From CAYTRP01 sp964625145 (GTDB lineage Bacteria; Sumerlaeota; Sumerlaeia; SLMS01; JAHLLQ01), in assembly GCA_964625145.1 (NCBI GenBank), contig CAZVAQ010000081.1, forward strand, positions 1 through 16,275: a DNA stretch of 16,275 nt, in the 5' to 3' direction. A program made the position numbers and the translations under genes. Below the pieces are notes generated by a model. It had not been told where the DNA came from. It saw only the letters and a program-made list of their open reading frames with translations, and ran no database searches. Of the stretch, positions 14,275-16,275 are shown in pieces; within the stretch, counting starts at the first letter, position 1; each line of letters begins with the position of its first letter.

Positions 14275-14724
14275 TCAGTCGTAGAGGGCCCAGTCGACGA
14301 TATGGGAAGCTTCGGCTTCGAGGGGACCGACGGTGGCGGGGCCGTGGAGGGTGCGGCGGCCGCTGAACTCGACGTCTTCGAGCATGTAGCGGCGGACCTC
14401 GCCGGCTTGCAGGGGAGTTTCGTCGACGTAGTCATACACGGCGCCGGTCACTTCATCACCAAGCGGGGGGAGCGGCCATTCGTTGAGCTGGTGGAGCTTG
14501 TCGCCGACGCGATAGATGTTGAAGCCCGCGTTCATGAACTCGGCGGCGGTTTCCCATTGGATGTCGACGGATTGCCCAATGCCGCGCGCGGTGGCATCGA
14601 AGCGGACAAGGTCAACACGCAGGGTCGTGCCGCCGAAGCTGGGCGAGAGGATGCCGCGGATCAAACCGTCGGGGTGATTTGCGAGGTCTGCAGGGCCGCC
14701 ATCCTCGTAGGTGATGGTGAACCG
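14275..14724 (-). pseudogene. C-terminal remainder of the secreted propeller protein, downstream of an in-frame TGA
   Basis: Directly after the TGA at 14725-14727, the same frame stays open for 149 codons to a second TGA. It continues the protein logically: RFTITYEDGGPADLANHPDG completes the strand and acidic motif of the choice-of-anchor U-like module begun upstream. A fibronectin-III-like domain follows (VDIQWETAAEFMNAGFNIYR ... YMLEDVEFSGRRTLHGPATV), a pattern common at C-termini of secreted bacterial proteins. No good ribosome binding site or ATG supports independent translation. A TTG at 14664 would start inside the module. I therefore read it as part of the upstream gene, broken by a point mutation or a sequencing error, or reached by stop-codon readthrough. 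Confidence 0.75.
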
Positions 14725-16275
14725 TCACAGGTTCCCATCCAGTTCAGCAAAGGAGGACGCGAGGGTCCATTGGGCGCCGTTCCAATAGTAGAGGTTGTCG
14801 ATGGACTCAGGGAATGGGATGGCACTGTAGTAAAGCAGGACCTGGCACGTCTCGCCGGGTGTGGGGACATCCAGCTCGAAGATGATGCGCCCGAAGGGGA
14901 AACTCTTCACGCCGTCGGGATAGGGCGGGTGCTGTGGTTGAAGGCGCACGTTGCGGAGGCGGTACGCCTCGGACGGCGCCACGAGCGTGAGCCAGATGCC
15001 GGAGTTGCCGGCCTGCAAGGAGACCACGTGATGCTGCGTGCTGTCCGGGATGGCATCGCCGTTGCCATCGCCGGAGTTGGGGGCTTGATCTTCCTCGAAA
15101 TTGGCAATCGCGTCCCCGTCACTTTCCAAGTAGAAGCCCGCAAGATAACCGACAGGCGTACCAGCGATGCTGGAATACCGACCGCCCACATACACGGTGG
15201 AGCCAGACAAAGCGAGGGTTTCGATGGTCTGCCTCGGGTCAGGGTTCCAGTCCGTCGCCTCACCCGTGGCTCGGTCAACGGCTGCCAAGCTCTCCCTGGA
15301 CGCACCTGAGGATGTCGTAAATGAACCTCCAAGAAAGACCGCGGACGCGGAGGCAGCGGTATAGTCCGGATTTGCACTGAGCTGGGAGGACCATGGGGTG
15401 ACGTCACCGGTTGTCGCATCCAGTTCTGCGACTCCGCGACGGGCTTCCCCTGCGATGTCGTTGAACCATCCACTGGCATAGATGAAGTTGTCAGCGGCAC
15501 TCAAGCCGATGACCGGACTGCTGGGTCCTGGATTCCAGTCAGTCGCCGTTCCGTATACGCTGTCGAGTGCAGCGATGTAATTGCGATAGGCACCGCCGAT
15601 GTTGGTAAAGAATCCACCGGCGTAGATGGTCGATCCGGAAACGGCGAGGGCCATCACGTGTTCATCGGCATCGGGGTCCCAGTCCGTGGCGAGGCCGGTG
15701 TCTGGATCCACAGCAGCAATTCGATTGCGATCCTCACCGCCGACGGAAGTGAAATAACCACCGAGATAAACAGCAGAATCTGTGGCAGCGATGGCTTCAA
15801 CTCTGTTGTTGGGCTCGGGGTTCCATGTGGTGGCCGCGCCAGTATTGGCGTCGAGGGCGGCCAAGCGTTCGCGTGGCTGGCTGCTGATATTGGTGAAGTC
15901 ACCCGCGGCGTAGATAGTGGAGCCGTGCTTGGCCAGCCTCCGCACCGTGCCATCCGCGTTGGGATTCCATGGCAGGAGCTGTCCAGTCACATTGTCAAAG
16001 GCGGCGATCCGGTTGCGTGTCTCTCCACCCATGCTCGTCATGAATCCACCAACACAGGCCGTATTCCCCCATACAGCAACTGCACGCATCTGTTGGTTAG
16101 GATTGAGAACCCAATCCAGTAGTTCGCCGGTCACCGCGTCCACGACGACCAGGTGCGATCGGGGGAGACCGTTGAATTCGGAGAAGCCTCCTGCAATGAC
16201 GACCTTGTCTCCAGAGACCCCGAGGGACCAGACGGCCGGCGAGCTGCCTATGTTTGGACTCCAATCCAGCAGATC
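14725..16275 (-). CDS. Secreted beta-propeller repeat protein with choice-of-anchor U-like module, 5' end outside window
   Basis: An open frame runs from the window edge (16275) to a TGA at 14725, 516 codons, with no start in context (the GTG at 16143 lies inside a repeat). It contains eight repeats of 47-48 residues, described separately, that should fold as a beta-propeller. After them comes a Ca-binding-like acidic linker (LESDGDAIANFEED, then NSGDGNGDAIPDS) and a beta-sandwich resembling the 'choice-of-anchor U' domain (HHVVSLQAGNSGIWLTLVAP, YPDGVKSFPFGRIIFELDV, VLLYYSAIPFPESIDNLYYW). The stop falls inside this sandwich, right after ELDGNL. The function is unknown: such proteins are cell-surface or secreted, and propellers of this type usually bind carbohydrate or protein. 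The gene is truncated 5' by the window and interrupted 3' by the TGA. Confidence 0.85.
   Translation of the reverse strand, partial: DLLDWSPNIGSSPAVWSLGVSGDKVVIAGGFSEFNGLPRSHLVVVDAVTGELLDWVLNPNQQMRAVAVWGNTACVGGFMTSMGGETRNRIAAFDNVTGQLLPWNPNADGTVRRLAKHGSTIYAAGDFTNISSQPRERLAALDANTGAATTWNPEPNNRVEAIAATDSAVYLGGYFTSVGGEDRNRIAAVDPDTGLATDWDPDADEHVMALAVSGSTIYAGGFFTNIGGAYRNYIAALDSVYGTATDWNPGPSSPVIGLSAADNFIYASGWFNDIAGEARRGVAELDATTGDVTPWSSQLSANPDYTAASASAVFLGGSFTTSSGASRESLAAVDRATGEATDWNPDPRQTIETLALSGSTVYVGGRYSSIAGTPVGYLAGFYLESDGDAIANFEEDQAPNSGDGNGDAIPDSTQHHVVSLQAGNSGIWLTLVAPSEAYRLRNVRLQPQHPPYPDGVKSFPFGRIIFELDVPTPGETCQVLLYYSAIPFPESIDNLYYWNGAQWTLASSFAELDGNL
15120..16275 (-). repeat. Eight tandem propeller repeats of about 48 residues (about 144 bp)
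   Basis: The unit pattern is [AL]TDWNPxxxxxVxALAxSGSTxYxGGxFTxIGGxxRxxxAALDxxTG, where x is any residue. Each copy starts at the TDW/LDW/LPW element and ends at the TG of the next turn. The first copy (residues after 16275) is partial at its start. Copies 2 to 6 are the most regular, copy 7 has lost the WNP (WSSQLS), and copy 8 has lost the ALD end (LAGFYLESDG). The copies are clearly diverged at DNA level (about half identical residues), so they are old duplications, not recent slippage. Similar units (WNP...YVGG.F...GG..R..lAalD) occur in delta-60-like and PQQ/NHL-like propellers. Confidence 0.85.

Noticed and set aside
14725..14727. Alternative genetic code (TGA read as Trp) or selenocysteine.
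   Set aside because: TGA is the normal terminator of rpsF, rpsR, rplI and the exported protein here, so the code is standard. The position is not a Cys/redox site, and I did not identify a selenocysteine-insertion hairpin after it.
14302..15309. A 335-codon open frame on the plus strand.
   Set aside because: It is antisense to the propeller protein. Its regularity comes from the opposite coding strand, and no ribosome binding site or domain supports it.

Overview
This is a 16.3 kb stretch of a GC-rich chromosome from a Gram-negative bacterium. An LptF/LptG-family lipopolysaccharide permease, Sec signal peptides and a secreted beta-propeller protein point to an outer membrane. Several proteins carry low-complexity tails, and the gene mix (choice-of-anchor U-type protein, exported small heat-shock protein, large hybrid kinases) suggests an under-sampled phylum of the Sumerlaeota / Hydrogenedentota / Planctomycetes type. 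No marker in the window settles the phylum, so this is a guess. Nothing looks like phage, plasmid, CRISPR or a complete transposon.

Layout: (1) 1-1508, minus: acetyl-CoA synthetase, cut by the window edge. (2) 1509-1855: a divergent intergenic region with a perfect 20-bp palindrome just before the next ribosome binding site. (3) 1856-2647, plus: a small heat-shock protein with a signal peptide, ending at a bidirectional terminator (2731-2765). (4) 6829-2807, minus: a six-gene cluster rpsF - ssb - rpsR - rplI - lptF/G-type permease - low-molecular-weight phosphatase. It has a structured leader before rpsF. S6, S18, L9 and the phosphatase all carry long low-complexity extensions. (5) 7443-7024, minus: a small single-pass membrane protein of unknown function. 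(6) 11707-7531, minus: a tightly overlapping three-gene phosphorelay made of a periplasmic-binding-domain histidine kinase, a stand-alone receiver and a REC-PAS-kinase-REC hybrid. (7) 11974-13867, plus: an exported protein of unknown function followed by a probable DNA polymerase III delta subunit. (8) tRNA-Glu(UUC) at 14084-14007, minus, with a 125-bp inverted-repeat-bounded segment touching its 3' end. (9) 16275-14275, minus: a secreted protein with eight 47-48-residue propeller repeats and a C-terminal module, interrupted by an in-frame TGA.

How it fits together: the ribosomal/SSB cluster is a standard translation and replication housekeeping operon with an envelope gene and a phosphatase appended. 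The phosphatase has the threonine in its P-loop that marks protein-arginine phosphatases, and a histone-H1-like basic tail. The three signalling genes overlap by 4 bases each, so they are probably translationally coupled and form one relay, but no output domain is encoded beside them.

The points most worth a second look are the in-frame TGA inside an otherwise intact C-terminal module, the arginine-phosphatase-like enzyme with a nucleic-acid-binding-like tail, the exported Hsp20 with its CIRCE-resembling palindrome, the rpsF leader, and the inverted repeats beside the tRNA.
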